In this document: one piece after another, positions 36,770-46,231 of the stretch
Layout: the number at the start of each line of letters is the position of its first letter
How positions within the stretch are numbered: position 1 is the first letter of the stretch
NCBI RefSeq assembly: GCF_024298965.1
Contig: NZ_CP085193.1
Location: forward strand, 3,596,001 to 3,660,000
DNA: 64,000 nt
Source of the DNA: Streptomyces rapamycinicus NRRL 5491
Lineage (GTDB): Bacteria; Actinomycetota; Actinomycetes; Streptomycetales; Streptomycetaceae
Reading direction: 5' to 3'
Made by a program: the position numbers and the translations under genes
Notes under the pieces: model-generated
Databases searched by the model: none
What the model was told of the DNA's origin: nothing
Seen by the model: only the letters and a program-made list of their open reading frames with translations

Positions 36770-38062
36770 ATGAGATACGCACACCCCAGCCGACGGCTGT
36801 TCCTCGCGGGCCTCGGCGCCGCCGGGACCACGGCGCTGCTCAGCGGCTGTGTCACCTCCGGCTCCTCCGGCAAGAGCTCCTCCGGGGGCGGAGCGGTGAC
36901 CTTCCAGTCCAACCTGTCCGCGCCGCAGGCGAAGGCGGCGATGGAGGACCTCGTCGCCGCCTACGGCAAGGAGGGCTCCGGGCGCGCCACCCTCAACACC
37001 GTCGCCGCCGAGACCTTCCGCACCCAGCTGCCCACCTATCTGACCTCCGCCAACCCGCCCGATGTGTACACCTGGTACCCGGGCTCGGTGGCGGACGCGT
37101 ACGCGCGCAAGAACCTGCTGCTCGACCTCGGCGAGGTGTGGACCTCCTCGCCCGACCTCAAGCGCTACTCCAAGGCGCTGACCACCCAGTGCACCTCGGC
37201 CGCCGGAAGGAAGGTCTTCGTGCCCAGCACCTACTACTGGTGGGGCATGTTCTACCGGAAGTCCCACTTCGCCAAGTGGGGTGTGCGCGAGCCCAAGAGC
37301 TGGGACGACTTCCTCGACCTGTGCGACAAGCTGAAGGCCAAGGGCGTGACGCCGATCGGCCTCGGCGCCGGCAGCAACACCCCGTGGGTGGCCTCCGCCT
37401 GGTTCGACTACCTCAACATCCGCATCAACGGCGCCGACTACCACCGCCGGCTCCTGGCCGGAAAGCAGCGCTTCGACGACCCCGAGGTGCGCAAGGTCTT
37501 CGACCGCTGGCAGGAGGCGCTCCCCTACTTCGACCCCGACGGCACCGCCCTCGCCTTCCAGGACGCCACGACCGCCCTGCTCGCCGGGCGGACCGGCATG
37601 ATGCTCATCGGCACCTTCTTCGCCGACGCCGCGCCCAAGGGCGCCCTGGACGACATCGACTTCTTCCGCTTCCCGGTCATCGACCCCAAGGTCCCGCTCG
37701 CCGAGGAGGCGCCCACGGACGGCTACTTCGCCAGCGCCCGCACCGGACGCCGCGACGGGGTCTTCGACCTGCTGCGCTACCTCGCCACCGCCGAGGCACA
37801 GGAGATCTACATCAAGGGCTCGTCGGGCACCGTCCTGCCCTGCCACCCCGACGCCGAGGACGCCGGGACCGCGCTCGTGAAGAAGGGCCGCAAGCACGTC
37901 GAGGAGGCGGCCGAGATAACCCAGTTCTTCAACCGCGACTCGAGCGACGCGCTCCAGCCCACCGCGGACACCGCGCTGACCAAGTTCCTCGCCAAGCCGA
38001 AGAGCATCGGCTCGATCCTCACCGACTGGCAGCGCGACGCCGAGAAGATCTGGAAGGCGTGA
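36770..38062 (+). CDS. Galactoside ABC transporter binding lipoprotein
   Basis: The 430-residue protein is a family-1 extracellular solute-binding protein. Its leader has twin Arg (SRRLFLAGLG) and ends in LLSGC, so Tat export and lipid anchoring are likely. The mature part has a Ser/Gly-rich linker, then TFRTQLPTYLTSANPPDVYTW and YYWWGMFYRKSHFAKWGV, both typical of oligosaccharide-binding proteins. AAGGAG lies seven bases before the ATG. It is followed after 1 bp by the first permease. The ligand is inferred to be an alpha-galactoside from the flanking GH27 and GH36 genes. Confidence 0.92.
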   Translation: MRYAHPSRRLFLAGLGAAGTTALLSGCVTSGSSGKSSSGGGAVTFQSNLSAPQAKAAMEDLVAAYGKEGSGRATLNTVAAETFRTQLPTYLTSANPPDVYTWYPGSVADAYARKNLLLDLGEVWTSSPDLKRYSKALTTQCTSAAGRKVFVPSTYYWWGMFYRKSHFAKWGVREPKSWDDFLDLCDKLKAKGVTPIGLGAGSNTPWVASAWFDYLNIRINGADYHRRLLAGKQRFDDPEVRKVFDRWQEALPYFDPDGTALAFQDATTALLAGRTGMMLIGTFFADAAPKGALDDIDFFRFPVIDPKVPLAEEAPTDGYFASARTGRRDGVFDLLRYLATAEAQEIYIKGSSGTVLPCHPDAEDAGTALVKKGRKHVEEAAEITQFFNRDSSDALQPTADTALTKFLAKPKSIGSILTDWQRDAEKIWKA

Positions 38063-38063
38063 C

Positions 38064-38999
38064 GTGGCCGTCCTCACCGCGTCCGAGCGCACCTCCCCGG
38101 CCCCGTCCCCGCCCCGCGGCAGGTGGGCCCGGGGGGCCCGGCGCACGCCGCCGCTGGTGCTCGCCTTCCTCCTCGTCCCGCTGCTCGCCGAGTCCCTGTG
38201 GGTGTTCTGGCCCGCGTTCCAGGGCTTCTACCTCGCCCTGAACAAGTGGGACGGGGTGTCGGCGCCCGAGTTCGTCGGCCTGGGCAACTTCGCCGAGATG
38301 GCCCACGACGAGGTCTTCCGCACCGCGGCCGTCGACACCGTGCTGTGGCTGGTGGTGTTCGGCGGCCTGTCCGCGCTCCTCGGCCTCGGCGCCGCGCTGC
38401 TCCTCCAGCAGGAGCGCCGGGGCGTGGGCTTCTACCGCGCCGCCCTGTTCCTGCCCGTCGTGTTCTCCCTGGTGGCCACCGCCCTCGTCTGGCAGGCCAT
38501 CTACCAGCCCGACGGCGTCCTCAACCGGCTCCTGGAGTCGGTCGGCCTGGACAGCCTGCGCCACGCCTGGCTCGCCGACCAGGACACCGCCCTCTACGCG
38601 GTCATCGTGCCCGCGCTGTGGCGGCAGGTCGGCTATGTGATGGTGCTGTACCTGGCCGGGCTCAAGGGCATCGACCCGGCGCTGTACGAGGCGGCCAAGG
38701 TGGACGGCGCCGGACGGTGGCAGCGCTTCCGGCATGTGACGCTGCCCCAGCTGCGCAGCGTCAACGCCGTCGTCCTGTCCGTGATCATCATCGACTCGCT
38801 GCGCTCCTTCGACGTCGTATGGTCCCTGACCCGGGGCGGCCCCTACCACTCGTCCGAACTGCTGAGCACCTACATGTACTCCACCGCCTTCCAGTCCCTG
38901 CGCCTCGGCTACGGCTCCGCCCTGGCCGTCGTGATCTTCGTGCTGGCCTTCGGCGTCATCGCCTCCTACCTCGTCCGCGCCTTCCGGGAGGCCGACTGA
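38064..38999 (+). CDS. Sugar ABC transporter permease (MalF type)
   Basis: The 311-residue protein has six helices and the EAA loop YEAAKVDGAGRWQRFRHVTLP. A hydrophilic start of about 30 residues precedes helix one. GTG 38064 is one base past the previous stop, and the TGA at its end overlaps the next ATG. It forms the channel with the following permease. Confidence 0.93.
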   Translation: MAVLTASERTSPAPSPPRGRWARGARRTPPLVLAFLLVPLLAESLWVFWPAFQGFYLALNKWDGVSAPEFVGLGNFAEMAHDEVFRTAAVDTVLWLVVFGGLSALLGLGAALLLQQERRGVGFYRAALFLPVVFSLVATALVWQAIYQPDGVLNRLLESVGLDSLRHAWLADQDTALYAVIVPALWRQVGYVMVLYLAGLKGIDPALYEAAKVDGAGRWQRFRHVTLPQLRSVNAVVLSVIIIDSLRSFDVVWSLTRGGPYHSSELLSTYMYSTAFQSLRLGYGSALAVVIFVLAFGVIASYLVRAFREAD

Positions 39000-39853
39000 T
39001 GACGGCACTTCGCAGCTCCGCGGCCCTGCGCCGGCGCCGCGCGGCCACCGCCGGCTTCCACCTCGGGGCCGGGGCGCTCGCCGTGCTGTGGCTGCTGCCC
39101 ATCGCCCTGGTCGTGGTGACGAGCCTGCGCACCTTCGACGACATCTCCGCCCACGGTCTTGGCAGCTGGCCCCGCTCCTTCACCCTCGGCAACTTCCCAA
39201 AGGCGTGGAGCGACGGCGGCCAGCAGCGCGCCCTGATCAACAGCCTGATCGTGACCGTCCCGTGCGTACTGGTGACCCTGGCCCTGGCCGCCATGGCCGC
39301 GTTCGCCCTCAGCCGCTACGAGGTGCCCTTCCGCCGCTCCCTGCTGCTGCTGATGCTCGGCGGCAACCTGCTTCCGCCGCAGATCCTGCTCATCCCGGTG
39401 TCCAAGCTGAGCGAGCTGATGGGCGTCTACGACACCCTGCCCGCCCTCATCGGCGTGCAGATCGGCTTCGGCGTCGGCTTCTACGTCTTCGTCCTGTACG
39501 GCTTCATGCGGGCGATTCCGGTCGAGATCCAGCAGGCCGCCGTCGTCGACGGCGCCGGTCCCTGGCAGATCTTCTGGCGGATCATCCTGCCGCTCAGCCG
39601 CCCGGCGCTCGCCGCGCTCAGCGCCCTGTCCTTCACCTGGATCTTCAACGATCTGCTGTGGGCCATCACCGTGCTGCGCAGCGACACCAAGATGCCCATC
39701 ACCGCCGCCCTCATCGGACTCCAGGGCCAGTTCGTGTCGATGTGGAACGTGATCGCCGCCGGGTCCGTCATCGCCGCGGCACCCACCGTGGCCGTCTTCC
39801 TCCGGTTCCAGCGCCACTTCGTGGCCGGTCTCAACCTCGGAGCGGTGAAGTGA
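38999..39853 (+). CDS. Sugar ABC transporter permease (MalG type)
   Basis: The 284-residue permease has six helices and the loop QQAAVVDGAGPWQIFWRIILP. Its ATG overlaps the stop of the previous permease (ATGA). Its own TGA overlaps the GTG of the GH36 gene. No ATPase gene is in the operon; MsiK from elsewhere is the likely motor. Confidence 0.93.
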   Translation: MTALRSSAALRRRRAATAGFHLGAGALAVLWLLPIALVVVTSLRTFDDISAHGLGSWPRSFTLGNFPKAWSDGGQQRALINSLIVTVPCVLVTLALAAMAAFALSRYEVPFRRSLLLLMLGGNLLPPQILLIPVSKLSELMGVYDTLPALIGVQIGFGVGFYVFVLYGFMRAIPVEIQQAAVVDGAGPWQIFWRIILPLSRPALAALSALSFTWIFNDLLWAITVLRSDTKMPITAALIGLQGQFVSMWNVIAAGSVIAAAPTVAVFLRFQRHFVAGLNLGAVK

Positions 39854-41940
39854 CGCCGAACCAGCGCTGGACGCTGCGCACCGACCGGACCAGCTACACG
39901 GTGCGGCTGTCCCCGGACGGCCCCTGGGCCGAGCTCGACGCCTGGGGCCCGCTCGGCGTCGAGACCGGCCCGTCCGCGCTGGACTGGTCGCACCGCACCC
40001 ACTTCATCACCCCCGCCGACGCGGCGCCCGCCGAGTACCTGCCGTACGGGCTGCGGCCGTTCACCGGCGCCGAGCTGGTGGCCGCACGACCGGGCACGGA
40101 CCGCGGCGTGTGGTGGGACTTCGAGGGGGCCACGGAGGAGGCGGGGAGCCTGCGGCTCGCCTTCACCGACGAGGTGCTCGGCCTGCGCACGGTCCTCTGC
40201 TACGCCACGGTGCCGGGCACCGATGTCATCCACCGGTGGACCGAGCTCAGCCGCACGGGCGACGGGGAGCTGTGGCTGGAGCGTTTCGACTCGGCCGCCG
40301 TGAACGTCCCCGTCACCGCGGGAGCCCGGCTGACGTATCTGGCCGGTCAGTGGTCGCAGGAGTTCCAGCGCACCCAACTCACCCTGTCCAGGGGCACGTT
40401 CACCATGGGCAGCCGCCAGGGCGTGCCCGGACACGCCTACGCGCCCTGGCTCGCGGTCCAGGACGCGGCGGGCCCGGGCGACGCCCCCGCCTATGGCCTG
40501 GCCCTGGAGTGGCCCGGCAACTGGCACCTCACCGCGGAGGCCGAACCCGGCGGCGCGGTGCGGATACGCGCGGGCCGCGTACCGCACGAGGGCCGGGTGC
40601 GCCTGACGCCCGGCGACACCCTCACCACGCCACGGCTCGCCTGCGCCTTCAGCGCCGAGGGCCTTGACGGGCTGTCCCGCGTCTGGCACCGCTACGAGCG
40701 CCGGCTGACCGGCGAGCGGCTGCACCGCCCCCGCAAGGTCCTCTACAACTCCTGGGAGGCCACCGCGTTCGACGTCGACGCGGCGGGGCAGCTGGAGCTG
40801 GCGAAGGCGGCGGCGGACATCGGGGCCGAGCTGTTCGTGGTCGACGACGGATGGTTCACCGGCCGCGCCGACGACACCGGCGGCCTGGGCGACTGGTACC
40901 CCGACCCGGTGGCGTTCCCGCAGGGCTTCGGCCGGTTCGTGGCGGACGTCCGTGCCCTGGGCCTCGACTTCGGCCTGTGGATCGAGCCGGAGGCCGTCAG
41001 CCCCGGCAGCGCGCTGTACGCCGAGCACCCGGACTGGGTGTACCGGATCGACGGCCGTCCGGCCCGGCTGGTGCGCCACCAGCTCCTGCTCGACCTGGGC
41101 CGGACCGATGTCCAGGACTTCGTCATCGCCACCCTGGACCGGCTGCTGACCGGCCATGACATCAGCTACCTCAAGTGGGACATGAACCGGCCGCCGACCG
41201 AGCGCGGCCGCCCCGGCGCCGGTCCCGCCGACCACCTCGACCTGGACGCCCAGCACGTCGCGGGCTATCTGCGCGTCCTGGACCGGCTGCGCACCGCCCA
41301 CCCCCGGGTCACCGTCGAGGGGTGCGCGGGCGGCGGCGCACGCGTCGACCACGCGACGATCGCCCGCACCGACGTCGTCTGGCCCAGCGACAACACCGCG
41401 CCGCTCGACCGGCTGGCCGTCCAGTACGGCTTCCTGCACGCCCACGCCCCGCATGTGATGAGCTCCTGGGTCACCGACGCCCCCGGCGTCTTCGACCCCC
41501 GTCCGCGCAGCCTCGCCTTCCGCTTCGTCACCGCCATGTGCGGAGTCCTGGGCATCGGCGCCGACCTGCGCCGCTGGGACGCCGGGCGGCGCGCCGAGGC
41601 CGCCCGCTGGATCGCCCGCTACAAGGAGGTGCGCGATGTCGTCCACCTCGGCGAGGCCCGGCTCCTGGGCAGCCCGCTGGACGCCACCTGCGGGGTGCAG
41701 TACGACGGACCCGACGGACGCACCGTCGTCGCCGCGCTCGGCACCGGCCGCCTGGACGGCGCCCCGCTCGTCCCGGGACGTCCGGCCCGGCTCCGGCTGC
41801 GCGGCGTCGACCCGGCCGCCCGCTACCGGGACGCCGCGTCGGCGACCACCTACAGCGGCGCCCATCTGCTCCACTACGGGCTGCCGTTCGCCTGGAGCGC
41901 CGAGCACGACGCGGAACTGGTGGTCCTGACCCGGCAGTAG
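39850..41940 (+). CDS. Cytoplasmic GH36 alpha-galactosidase
   Basis: The 696-residue enzyme has no signal peptide and starts at GTG 39850, overlapping the permease stop. An N-terminal beta-supersandwich (about 1-290) leads to the barrel beginning YNSWEATAFDV. Catalytic residues are visible: nucleophile Asp444 in LKWDMNR and acid/base Asp514 in WPSDNTAPL. VDDGWFTGR and GLWIEPEAVSPGS are family motifs. It would hydrolyse imported alpha-galactosides to galactose plus the residual sugar, feeding the downstream oxidative genes. Together with GH27 it gives one external and one internal enzyme. Confidence 0.95.
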   Translation: MTPNQRWTLRTDRTSYTVRLSPDGPWAELDAWGPLGVETGPSALDWSHRTHFITPADAAPAEYLPYGLRPFTGAELVAARPGTDRGVWWDFEGATEEAGSLRLAFTDEVLGLRTVLCYATVPGTDVIHRWTELSRTGDGELWLERFDSAAVNVPVTAGARLTYLAGQWSQEFQRTQLTLSRGTFTMGSRQGVPGHAYAPWLAVQDAAGPGDAPAYGLALEWPGNWHLTAEAEPGGAVRIRAGRVPHEGRVRLTPGDTLTTPRLACAFSAEGLDGLSRVWHRYERRLTGERLHRPRKVLYNSWEATAFDVDAAGQLELAKAAADIGAELFVVDDGWFTGRADDTGGLGDWYPDPVAFPQGFGRFVADVRALGLDFGLWIEPEAVSPGSALYAEHPDWVYRIDGRPARLVRHQLLLDLGRTDVQDFVIATLDRLLTGHDISYLKWDMNRPPTERGRPGAGPADHLDLDAQHVAGYLRVLDRLRTAHPRVTVEGCAGGGARVDHATIARTDVVWPSDNTAPLDRLAVQYGFLHAHAPHVMSSWVTDAPGVFDPRPRSLAFRFVTAMCGVLGIGADLRRWDAGRRAEAARWIARYKEVRDVVHLGEARLLGSPLDATCGVQYDGPDGRTVVAALGTGRLDGAPLVPGRPARLRLRGVDPAARYRDAASATTYSGAHLLHYGLPFAWSAEHDAELVVLTRQ

Positions 41941-42009
41941 AGCCCCCGCCCCCCCCCCCGGCCCCGCCCTCGCCCCCGCCCGAAGTCCAGCGAAGGAGCC
42001 CGACCCCCG

Positions 42010-42780
42010 ATGGAACAGCCCCGCCGCCACGGTGACCGCTTCACCGACCGCACGGCCGTGGTCACCGGAGCCGCCTCCGGCATCGGCGCCGCCACCGCCG
42101 AACGCCTCGCCCAGGAGGGCGCCGCCGTCGTGCTCGCCGACATCGCCGAGGAGCGCGGCACGGCGGTCGCCGAGCGGATCGGCGAGGGCGGCGGCCGCGC
42201 CCGCTTCGTGACCGCCGACGTCTCCACGGAGGAGGGCTGGCGGCGGATCGCGGCCGCCGCCCGCGGCTTCGGGCCCGTCGACGTGCTGGTCAGCAACGCC
42301 TACACCGTCGACGTCACCCCCGCCCATGAAACGTCCCTGGATTCCTGGCAGCGGCAGCTCGCCGTCAACCTCACCGGCGCCTTCCTCGGCTTCCGGGCCG
42401 TCCTGGACGATCTGCGCGCCCGCCGCGGGGCCGTCGTCCTGACCTCGTCCGTCCACGCCCACAAGGGCATCCCCGGCCATCCCGCCTACGCGGCCTCCAA
42501 GGGGGCGCTGCTGTCCCTGTGCGGGCAGCTCGCCGTCGAGTACGGACCCGAGGTGCGGGTCAACGCGGTGCTGCCCGGCCCGATCCTGACGGCGGCCTGG
42601 GACCGGGTCTCCCCCGAGGACCGCGCGCGCAGCGTCGCCGAAACCGCGGCCGGGCGGTTCGGCACCCCCGAGGAGGTGGCCGCGGCCATCGCCTTCCTCG
42701 GCTCCCATGAGTCCTCGTACATCACCGGTGCGAGTCTTCTCGTGGACGGCGGCTGGAGCGTCGTCAAGTCCTCCGCATGA
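42010..42780 (+). CDS. Short-chain dehydrogenase, probable galactose 1-dehydrogenase
   Basis: The 256-residue SDR has the cofactor motif VVTGAASGIGAATAERLAQEG, the acidic pocket VLADIAEE (NAD preference), SNAYTVD in place of the usual NNAG, catalytic Ser in LTSSVHAHKG and Tyr-Lys in YAASKGALLSL. The C-terminal ITGASLLVDGGWS is standard. A ribosome site GAAGGAG stands 9 bases before the ATG. Placed among lactonase and galactonate dehydratase genes, it is the best candidate for oxidation of galactose to the lactone. Assignment is by context; another sugar or polyol is possible. Confidence 0.85.
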   Translation: MEQPRRHGDRFTDRTAVVTGAASGIGAATAERLAQEGAAVVLADIAEERGTAVAERIGEGGGRARFVTADVSTEEGWRRIAAAARGFGPVDVLVSNAYTVDVTPAHETSLDSWQRQLAVNLTGAFLGFRAVLDDLRARRGAVVLTSSVHAHKGIPGHPAYAASKGALLSLCGQLAVEYGPEVRVNAVLPGPILTAAWDRVSPEDRARSVAETAAGRFGTPEEVAAAIAFLGSHESSYITGASLLVDGGWSVVKSSA

Positions 42781-42817
42781 CCACCGCGATCAGCTCGCAC
42801 CAGAAAGGCAGTACGAC

Positions 42818-43612
42818 ATGACGCCCTACGCCCGCCGCGGCGTGCACGGCCAGACCGTGGAGGCCCTCGCCCGCCGCGTCCTGAGCGGCGACCTCCCCGA
42901 GGGATCCACCCTGGACCTGGTCGCCCTGCAGAGCGAACTGGATGTCAGCCTCACCGCCCTGCGCGAGTCGCTGAAGGTCCTGGCCGCCAAGGGGATGGTC
43001 GACGCCCGTCAGAAGCGCGGCACCTTCGTACGGAGCCGCTCGGACTGGAACCTGCTCGACGCCGACGTCCTGCGCTGGCAGTTCGAGAGCGACCGCACCA
43101 CCGACGCCGACAGCGCGCTGCTGCGCAACCTCGCCGAGGTGCGCGGCATCATCGAACCCGCGGCCGTACGGCTGGCCGCCGAGCGGCGCACCGACGCCGA
43201 CCTCGCCGCCCTGGACGCCGCCGTGGACGCGATGGGGCAGGACGGCTCCGACGCCGCCCACGCGGTGGAGGCCGACCTCGCCTTCCACCGCGCGCTGCTC
43301 GCCGCCACCCACAACGAGCTGCTCGAACGCATGGAGATGGTGATCGAGTCGGGCCTCGCCTACCGCGATCGCATCGTGCACAGCTCCCCGCACAGCGAGG
43401 ATCCGGTCCCCGCCCACCGGGCCGTCCTGGACGCCGTACGCGACCGGGACCCGCGGGCCGCCGAGGCCGCCATGCGGGCCCTGCTCGACCAGGCCGGTCG
43501 CGACCTGGACCGGATCGGCGGCTCCCCCGAGATCGGCGGCTCCCCCGACATCGGCGACTCCCCCGGCATCGGCGACTCCTCCGACGACACGGAAAGGCCC
43601 ACCCGCCAGTGA
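42818..43612 (+). CDS. GntR-family regulator, FadR subfamily
   Basis: The 264-residue protein has an N-terminal winged HTH (about 1-75; VALQSELDVSLTALRESLKVL) and an all-helical FCD effector domain with metal-type residues (EADLAFHRALLAATHNELL, HRAVLDAVRDRD). This layout is that of regulators of galactonate, gluconate or similar acids. The C-terminus carries four 6-residue repeats (IGGSPE type) that are not part of the family. It is the only regulator in the operon, so it probably responds to galactonate or KDG and controls the AT-rich promoters. Its stop overlaps the next GTG. Confidence 0.9.
   Translation: MTPYARRGVHGQTVEALARRVLSGDLPEGSTLDLVALQSELDVSLTALRESLKVLAAKGMVDARQKRGTFVRSRSDWNLLDADVLRWQFESDRTTDADSALLRNLAEVRGIIEPAAVRLAAERRTDADLAALDAAVDAMGQDGSDAAHAVEADLAFHRALLAATHNELLERMEMVIESGLAYRDRIVHSSPHSEDPVPAHRAVLDAVRDRDPRAAEAAMRALLDQAGRDLDRIGGSPEIGGSPDIGDSPGIGDSSDDTERPTRQ
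43514..43585 (+). repeat. Four 18-bp repeats near the 3' end of the FadR gene
   Basis: Four in-frame 18-bp units (ATCGGCGGCTCCCCCGAG type) encode IGGSPE, IGGSPD, IGDSPG and IGDSSD, a disordered tail beginning 99 bp before the end of the gene. Confidence 0.9.
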
Positions 43613-44754
43613 AGATCACCCGTATCGAGACCTTCCTCGTGCCGCCGCGCTGGCTGTTCTGCCGCGTCGAGACCGACGACGGCGTGGTCGGCTGGGGCGA
43701 GCCCGTCGTCGAGGGGCGCGCCGAGGTGGTCCGCGCGGCCGTCGACGTCCTGGCCGGCTATCTGATCGGCCAGGATCCGCTGCGCATCCAGGACCACTGG
43801 CAGGTGCTCACCAAGGGCGGCTTCTACCGCGGCGGACCCGTGCTGTCCAGCGCCGTCGCCGGTCTCGACCAGGCCCTGTGGGACATCGCGGGCAAGACCT
43901 ACGGCGCCCCCGTGCACGCCCTGCTGGGCGGCCCGGTGCGCGACCGCGTCCGGGTGTACGCCTGGGTCGGCGGCGACGAGCCCGCCGAGCTGTCCGAGCA
44001 GATAGCCGCGCAGGTCGAGGCGGGCTTCACGGCGGTGAAGATGAACGGCGCCGGGGCGACCTCCCCGATGCCCACCGCGGCCGAGACCGCCGCGGTCGTG
44101 GACCGTGTGGCCGCCGCCCGGGAGGCGCTCGGCCCGGACCGCGACGTGGCCGTCGACTTCCACGGCCGTTTCACCGCCGCCGCGGCCCGCCGCGTCCTGC
44201 CCGAACTGGCCGCCTTCCACCCGCTGTTCGTGGAGGAGCCCGTCGTCCCCGAGCACGGCCATCTGCTCCCCGGCCTGGTCGCCGCGAGCCCGGTGCCCCT
44301 CGCCACCGGTGAACGGCTGTACGGGCGTACGGAGTTCCTGCCGGTCCTCGCCGCGGGCATCGCCGTCGCACAGCCCGACCTGTCCCACGCGGGCGGCATC
44401 TCCGAGGTGCACCGCATCGCCTCGCTGGCCGAGACCTACGGCGCCCAGCTCGCCCCGCACTGCCCGCTCGGCCCCATCGCGCTGGCGGCCAGCCTCCAGG
44501 TCGCGTTCGCGACGCCGAACTTCCTGATCCAGGAGCAGAGCCGCGGCATCCACTACAACAAGGACGCCGACCTGCTGTCCTACCTCGTCGACCCCGAGCC
44601 GTTCCGATTCGTGGCCGGTCACGCCCCGCGCGGCGACGCCCCCGGCCTCGGCATCACCATCGACGAGGCGGCCGTACGCGCGGCCGACCGCACCGGGCAC
44701 GCCTGGCGCAACCCGGTCTGGAGGCACCCCGACGGCTCCTTCGCGGAGTGGTGA
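43609..44754 (+). CDS. dgoD: D-galactonate dehydratase
   Basis: The 381-residue enolase-superfamily enzyme of the mandelate-racemase group converts galactonate to 2-dehydro-3-deoxygalactonate. The start MKITRIETFLVPPRWLF, the base Lys in FTAVKMNGAG, the Mg ligands around DVAVDFHGRF and LFVEEPVV, the His in HCPLGPIALAAS, and Glu in LIQEQSRGIHYN match the DgoD pattern. The His-x-Asn and His of DgoD near the active site appear present. GTG 43609 overlaps the FadR stop. Gluconate or another acid is a less likely substrate. Confidence 0.93.
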   Translation: MKITRIETFLVPPRWLFCRVETDDGVVGWGEPVVEGRAEVVRAAVDVLAGYLIGQDPLRIQDHWQVLTKGGFYRGGPVLSSAVAGLDQALWDIAGKTYGAPVHALLGGPVRDRVRVYAWVGGDEPAELSEQIAAQVEAGFTAVKMNGAGATSPMPTAAETAAVVDRVAAAREALGPDRDVAVDFHGRFTAAAARRVLPELAAFHPLFVEEPVVPEHGHLLPGLVAASPVPLATGERLYGRTEFLPVLAAGIAVAQPDLSHAGGISEVHRIASLAETYGAQLAPHCPLGPIALAASLQVAFATPNFLIQEQSRGIHYNKDADLLSYLVDPEPFRFVAGHAPRGDAPGLGITIDEAAVRAADRTGHAWRNPVWRHPDGSFAEW

Positions 44755-44758
44755 CGGC

Positions 44759-45568
44759 GTGCTGGAGATCGTCACCGACCCGGCGCACGGCGGCCGCTGG
44801 ACCTCGCTCCGCGCGGACGGACACGAATGGCTGTGGCACCGCCCGGCGCCGGAGCGGGAGCGGGTGTCGCCCGGGGACGCCTTCGTGGACGCGGGCGGCC
44901 TGGAGGAGTGCGTCCCCACCGTCCGCGGCACCCCCGACCACGGCGACGCCTGGTCGCGCCCGTGGCGGCGCGAGGGGGACGCGGACACCGTGCGCTGCGA
45001 CCGGTTCGCGCTGACGCGCGCGATCCGCGGTACGGCCGACGGCGCCGAGGCCGACTACGTCCTCCGCGCCGATCCGGGCTTCCGCTTCATCTGGGCCGCC
45101 CACGCCCTGCTCGACCTGACCCCGCGCGCGACCCTGCGGCTGCGCGAGGGGGCGAGCGCCCGGCTCTTCCCGGAGGCCGCGCCGCTGCTGGACCGGCCCT
45201 GGCCGGCCGGGGCGCCGTGGGTGGAAGGCGACTGGCCCGCGCCGCTGGGCCCGGCCCTCGACCGGTTCGGACCGGACGACGGCACCGCGGTCGGCGCGGT
45301 CGTGGACACCCCGCGCGCATGCGTCCACGACGGCGCGCGGTGCCTGGCCCTCGCGCTCGAGGCCGACGGACAGCCGCTGTCCGTCGCCGTGTGGCGCAAC
45401 CTCGGCGGCTTCCCCGCCGAGCACCCGTACCGCAGCACAGGGGTCGAGCCGATGCTCGGCCGCGCCTTCGACCTCGCCGACGCGGGTCCCGGCGACGCCG
45501 CGCTGGTCCCCGCCTCGGGCGAGGTCCGCTGGCGGCTCACGCTCACCGCGACCTGCCACTGCCCCTGA
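44759..45568 (+). CDS. Aldose 1-epimerase-like protein
   Basis: The 269-residue protein resembles galactose mutarotases: an early Gly-Gly-Arg segment (DPAHGGRWTSLRADGHEWLW), a GGLEECVPTV patch, and the active-site type Glu in FPAEHPYRSTGVEPML. It is shorter than canonical GalM (about 340) and lacks some His motifs, so it is a divergent member. It starts at GTG 44759, four bases after dgoD. In the operon it would convert alpha- to beta-galactose for the dehydrogenase. Confidence 0.75.
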   Translation: MLEIVTDPAHGGRWTSLRADGHEWLWHRPAPERERVSPGDAFVDAGGLEECVPTVRGTPDHGDAWSRPWRREGDADTVRCDRFALTRAIRGTADGAEADYVLRADPGFRFIWAAHALLDLTPRATLRLREGASARLFPEAAPLLDRPWPAGAPWVEGDWPAPLGPALDRFGPDDGTAVGAVVDTPRACVHDGARCLALALEADGQPLSVAVWRNLGGFPAEHPYRSTGVEPMLGRAFDLADAGPGDAALVPASGEVRWRLTLTATCHCP

Positions 45569-45598
45569 ACCCGCCCCACGCCATGAGGAGTTCCGTCC

Positions 45599-46231
45599 GT
45601 GGACCTGCGAGCCGCCCTGGCCGCCCATCGGCTGGTCGCCATCGTGCGCGGCAGCGACCCCGAGGCCGCGCTGCGCACCGTACTGACCCTGGCCGATGAA
45701 GGCATCGAACTGATCGAGGTGTCGCTGACCGGCGAGGACGCCCTGACCGTCATCGAGCGGGCCCGCGAGGCCCTCGGCCCCGGCCGTCCGCTCGGCGCGG
45801 GCACCGTGCTCACCGCCGACGACGCCCGCGCCGTCCACCGGGCGGGCGCCGACTTCGCCGTCACCCCCGGTCTGGGCGAGGGGATGTCCACCGCGCGCGA
45901 ACTGGGCCTCCCGGTGCTGGCCGGGGTCATGACGCCGACCGAGGTCATCGCGGCACGCGCGCTCGGCGCCGAGGGGCTGAAGATCTTCCCGGCCGCCCAG
46001 GCGGGCGGACCCGGCTATCTCAAGGCGCTGCGGGGGCCCTTCCCGCACGAGGTGTTCGTACCGGTCGGCGGCGTCGACGAGGCCGCGGCCCGCGCCTACC
46101 TCGCCGCCGGGGCGACCGCGGTCGGCATCGGCTCGCCCCTCGTCGGCGACGCCGCCGACGGCGGCAGCGCGGACGCCCTGCGCGCCCGCGCCCGCGCCTT
46201 CCGCACCGCGGTCCGGGAGGCCACCCCGTGA
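45599..46231 (+). CDS. dgoA: 2-dehydro-3-deoxy-6-phosphogalactonate aldolase
   Basis: The 210-residue class I aldolase of the KDPG/KDPGal family has the Schiff-base Lys in GLKIFPAAQ (about 131), the Glu of IEVSLTGED, PLGAGTVLTADDA and VPVGGVDE for phosphate binding. It splits KDPGal to pyruvate and glyceraldehyde 3-phosphate. GAGGAG is nine bases before the GTG. Its stop overlaps the lactonase GTG. KDPG (the gluconate isomer) would be an alternative substrate. Confidence 0.92.
   Translation: MDLRAALAAHRLVAIVRGSDPEAALRTVLTLADEGIELIEVSLTGEDALTVIERAREALGPGRPLGAGTVLTADDARAVHRAGADFAVTPGLGEGMSTARELGLPVLAGVMTPTEVIAARALGAEGLKIFPAAQAGGPGYLKALRGPFPHEVFVPVGGVDEAAARAYLAAGATAVGIGSPLVGDAADGGSADALRARARAFRTAVREATP

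Noticed and set aside
39481..42708. A minus-strand open frame of 1,075 codons over GH36 and the SDR
   Set aside because: It is the reverse shadow of genes with clear catalytic motifs.
43514..43585. Possible frame error at the end of the FadR gene
   Set aside because: The repeats are multiples of three and the frame continues to a stop that overlaps the next start.
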